Assembly (NCBI GenBank): GCA_964249405.1
Contig: CAXUBX010000004.1
Location: 1 to 64,000 of the forward strand
Direction: 5' to 3'
DNA: 64,000 nucleotides
Origin: CAXTPV01 sp964249405
GTDB taxonomy: Bacteria; Pseudomonadota; Alphaproteobacteria; Acetobacterales; Acetobacteraceae
The notes beneath the pieces were generated by a model. It made no database searches and was not told where the DNA came from. It worked only from the letters and a program-made list of their open reading frames with translations. Positions within the stretch are counted from its first letter, which is position 1, and each line of letters starts with the position of its first letter. Below are positions 61,744-64,000 of this stretch, piece by piece. Both the position numbers and the translations under genes were made by a program.

Positions 61744-62304
61744 TCAGCGGCCGACGGCCTCGATCGACCATCCGTCCGCGCCCGCGCGGCACAGCACCGG
61801 CGCGCCGTTCGCGAGCCGGACATGGACCGGCAATCCCAGGACGGCGCGAATCGCCCGAAACAGCGCGCCGTGCGCGACGAAGAGCACGGTCCCCGCCCCG
61901 CCGAGATGCCGCGACAGCGCCGTCGCGCCGCGGGCGCCGAGCGACTCGAAGCTCTCGGCGTGCTCGGGCGTCATGATGCCGTCGATCCAGTCCTCGTACC
62001 ACCCGCCCATCGGCCGGCCTTCCTCGACGCCGAACGAGACCTCCGCGAGATCGTCGTCGAGCACGGCCGGGTCGAGGCCGAGCCGGGACGCCACGATCGC
62101 GGCGGTCTCGCGGGCGCGCGCGAGCGGCGAGGAGACGATCCGGTCGATGCCCCGGTCGGCGAGCGCCTCCCCGGCGGTCCTGGCCTGCGCGCAGCCGACC
62201 GCGTTGAGCGGGATGTCGGACCGGCCCTGGGCGAGGCCGGCGGCGTTCCACGCGGTCTCGCCGTGCCGGAGATAGACGAAGGAGCGGCGCGGAACGTCCT
62301 GCAC
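61744..62304 (-). CDS. Histidine phosphatase superfamily protein
   Basis: A 186-residue phosphoglycerate-mutase-like phosphatase. The catalytic FVYLRHGETAWN (phospho-accepting His), SSPLARARETA, the acid in DLAEVSFGVEEG, and TVLFVAHGALFRAI with the second His are all present. The start is GTG 62304, 15 bp after the prs stop. Substrate unknown; alpha-ribazole phosphatases and sugar phosphatases are related. Confidence 0.9.
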   Translation of the reverse strand: MQDVPRRSFVYLRHGETAWNAAGLAQGRSDIPLNAVGCAQARTAGEALADRGIDRIVSSPLARARETAAIVASRLGLDPAVLDDDLAEVSFGVEEGRPMGGWYEDWIDGIMTPEHAESFESLGARGATALSRHLGGAGTVLFVAHGALFRAIRAVLGLPVHVRLANGAPVLCRAGADGWSIEAVGR

Positions 62305-62319
62305 CGGACCCGGCCGCGC

Positions 62320-63252
62320 TCAGTCGAACAGCGAGCTGACGGAGCTCTCGTCGGAGATCGCGCGCATCGCGTTGGCGAGCCATTGCGCGATCGAGATCTG
62401 CCTGACGTTGGCGGCCAGCCGGACCGCCTCGGTCGCCAGGATGCTGTCGGTGATGGTCATCATCTCGATCGGCGAGGCGGTGACGCGGGCCACCGCGCCG
62501 CCGGTCAGCACGCCGTGCGTGCAATACACGCTCGCCGAGCGGGCGCCGACCCCCATCAGCGCCGCCGCCGCGTTGCAGAGCGTGCCGCCGCTGTCGACGA
62601 TGTCGTCGACCAGGATGCAGTCGCGGCCGGCGGCGTCGCCGATCACGTGCATGACCTCCGAGACGCCGGCGCGCTCGCGTCGCTTGTCGATGATCGCGAG
62701 GTCGCTGTTGATACGCTTGGCGAGCTCGCGCGCGCGCACCACGCCCCCGACATCGGGCGACACCACCATCAGGTCGCGGCCGTCATAACGGGTCTTGATG
62801 TCGCGGGCGAACAGCGGCGCCGCGAACAGGTTGTCGACCGGGATGTCGAAGAAGCCCTGGATCTGCCCGGCATGGAGATCCATCGTCAGCACCCGGTTGG
62901 CACCCGCCTCGGTGATCAGGTTGGCCACCAGCTTGGCCGAGATCGGCGTCCGCGGGCCCGACTTCCGGTCCTGCCGCGCGTAGCCGAAATACGGGACGAC
63001 CGCGGTGACGCGTCGCGCCGAGCCGCGCCTGAGCGCGTCCAGCATGATCAGCAGCTCCATCAGGTTGTCGTTCGCCGGATAGCATGTCGACTGCACCACG
63101 AAGACGTCCTCGCCGCGGACGTTCTCCTGGATCTCGACGAAGATCTCCATGTCTGCGAAGCGGCGGACCGAAGCGCGGCAGAGCGGAAGGTTGAGGCAGG
63201 CGGCCACGGCCTCCGCGAGCGGCCTGTTGCTGTTGCAGGCAACGATCTTCAC
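62320..63252 (-). CDS. prs: Ribose-phosphate pyrophosphokinase
   Basis: Makes PRPP from ribose 5-phosphate and ATP. The 310-residue product has the flexible loop and ATP region (VVPYFGYARQDRKSGPRTPIS), the PRPP synthase signature VLTMDLHAGQIQGFFDIPVDNL (metal-binding) and the PRPP loop CILVDDIVDSGGTLCNAA. The start is GTG 63252 with GGGAG upstream. It is divergent from the oxyanion-binding protein gene. Confidence 0.96.
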   Translation of the reverse strand: MKIVACNSNRPLAEAVAACLNLPLCRASVRRFADMEIFVEIQENVRGEDVFVVQSTCYPANDNLMELLIMLDALRRGSARRVTAVVPYFGYARQDRKSGPRTPISAKLVANLITEAGANRVLTMDLHAGQIQGFFDIPVDNLFAAPLFARDIKTRYDGRDLMVVSPDVGGVVRARELAKRINSDLAIIDKRRERAGVSEVMHVIGDAAGRDCILVDDIVDSGGTLCNAAAALMGVGARSASVYCTHGVLTGGAVARVTASPIEMMTITDSILATEAVRLAANVRQISIAQWLANAMRAISDESSVSSLFD

Positions 63253-63433
63253 GGCATGGCTCTCCCGCCGGGGCGCCGTCCCTCTAGCAACGCGAACGCC
63301 ACCCGGCAATGCGGCTGACCTCGCCATCGCCTCCCGCGACGCGGCCGCCGCGACGCCCGGCTTGCGAAGCCGCCGCTCTCCAGGCGTTATGGCCACCGGA
63401 ACACAACGCCCGGCCCCGAGGAGCCGCCTCGCC

Positions 63434-64000
63434 ATGATCCGCGCATCGAGGCGGCTTGCCGCGATCCTGGTTCCGCTCGCCGGGATGGGCGTCGCACCCG
63501 CCGCCCACGGCACGCCGGTGGACGTCCTCTATGCCGGATCACTGGTGACGCTGATGGAGCGCGGGGTCGGACCCGCGTTCGACCACGCGACCGCGGACCG
63601 CTTCGAGGGCGTCGCCGGCGGATCCAACGCGCTCGCCATGCAGATCAAGGGACATCTCCGGCGCGCCGACGTCTTCGTGAGCGCGAACCCGAAGGTGGAC
63701 GATCTTCTCGCCGGTCCGGCGAACGGCGGACTGGTCACCTGGTATGCGAGCTTCGCGCAGTCGCCGCTGGTGATCGGCATCGCGCCGCACAGCCGCCTTG
63801 CCCGCGCGTTCCGCGACCGTCCCTGGTACGAGGTGCTGGAGGAGCCCGGCATCCGGATCGGACGCACCGACCCGAGGCTCGACCCGAAGGGCCGGCTGAC
63901 CGTGCAGCTCCTCGACGACGCCGAACGCGTGTACCACCGGCCCGGCCTCGCGCACGCCGTGCTCGGCACCCCGGAAAACCCCGCCCAGATCGTGCCCGAG
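63434..64000 (+). CDS. Periplasmic substrate-binding protein, molybdate/tungstate type (cut by the window end)
   Basis: The first 189 codons of an ABC-transporter binding protein. After a signal peptide (AAILVPLAGMGVAPAAHG) the mature chain begins VDVLYAGSLVTLMERGVGPAF, a typical ModA/WtpA opening, with GVAGGSNALAMQIKGHLRRADVFVSANPKVDDLL and IRIGRTDPRLDPKG following. This fits the WtpA/extracellular tungstate-molybdate subgroup. GAGGAG precedes the ATG. The transporter subunits should lie beyond the right edge. It would serve the molybdoenzymes seen in the window. Confidence 0.88.
   Translation, partial: MIRASRRLAAILVPLAGMGVAPAAHGTPVDVLYAGSLVTLMERGVGPAFDHATADRFEGVAGGSNALAMQIKGHLRRADVFVSANPKVDDLLAGPANGGLVTWYASFAQSPLVIGIAPHSRLARAFRDRPWYEVLEEPGIRIGRTDPRLDPKGRLTVQLLDDAERVYHRPGLAHAVLGTPENPAQIVPE

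Overview
The window is 64 kb of very GC-rich, gene-dense bacterial chromosome. Gene order and protein families point to an alphaproteobacterium, most likely Acetobacteraceae (Rhodospirillales). The reasons are clpS-clpA, the proA-nadD-rsfS-rlmH string, prs/rplY/pth/ychF in one neighbourhood, an XdhC/CoxG/MobA maturation set, and a tiny membrane protein ending HQDC...TNC of a type I associate with this family. The genus is not determinable from the sequence alone. I saw no rRNA, tRNA, CRISPR, transposase or phage gene. About 67 protein genes are called.

Layout: (1) 1-9.3 kb: start of clpA, clpS, a D,D-carboxypeptidase, methionine aminopeptidase, gamma-glutamyltransferase, a terC-hydrolase-MFS operon with 4-bp overlaps, and purB. 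(2) 9.3-18.8 kb: an Mfd-type translocase, a second MFS carrier, a Nudix protein, a DJ-1/PfpI protein, a CPBP protease, and prfC behind rpsD. (3) 18.9-29.8 kb: two very small genes (a membrane peptide and CsbD), a large secreted GH3 glycosidase, a SPOUT methyltransferase, a GNAT-ASCH fusion, cysS with an M29 peptidase, and a TonB receptor. Two inverted copies of a hairpin-rich element of about 140 bp lie here, each abutting a stop codon. (4) 29.9-46.3 kb: envelope and signalling genes. These are an acyltransferase and sugar epimerase, a PP2C-phosphatase/Ser-Thr-kinase fusion with a small exported protein, amtB, a GST, an MsrP-type molybdoenzyme with its cytochrome b, a PRC-barrel protein, a DoxX protein, a four-gene glycosyltransferase/radical-SAM operon, an AraC regulator and a GT39-like membrane protein. 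(5) 46.4-53.8 kb: Dps, an MBL-HDAC-DUF192 operon, a CoxG/XdhC/MobA-like set for molybdenum hydroxylase maturation without any hydroxylase subunit, an orphan protein, a lipoprotein, RidA and a CHAP hydrolase. (6) 53.8-64 kb: rlmH-rsfS-nadD-proA, a Ser/Gly/Thr-rich exported protein, ychF, pth, rplY, a coiled-coil porin, a phosphatase, prs, and the start of a periplasmic oxyanion-binding protein.

Genes are tightly packed, with repeated 4-bp ATGA/GTGA overlaps that indicate translational coupling. In two such overlaps (nadD and the MobA-like gene) the only possible start I can find is CTG, inside a CTGA overlap. The most distinctive items are those CTG starts, the covarying hairpin element, the radical-SAM/glycosyltransferase operon, the GNAT-ASCH fusion and a palindrome sitting on the -10 of the TonB receptor promoter. 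No single locus is clearly a new system; the radical-SAM/glycosyltransferase operon is the best candidate.
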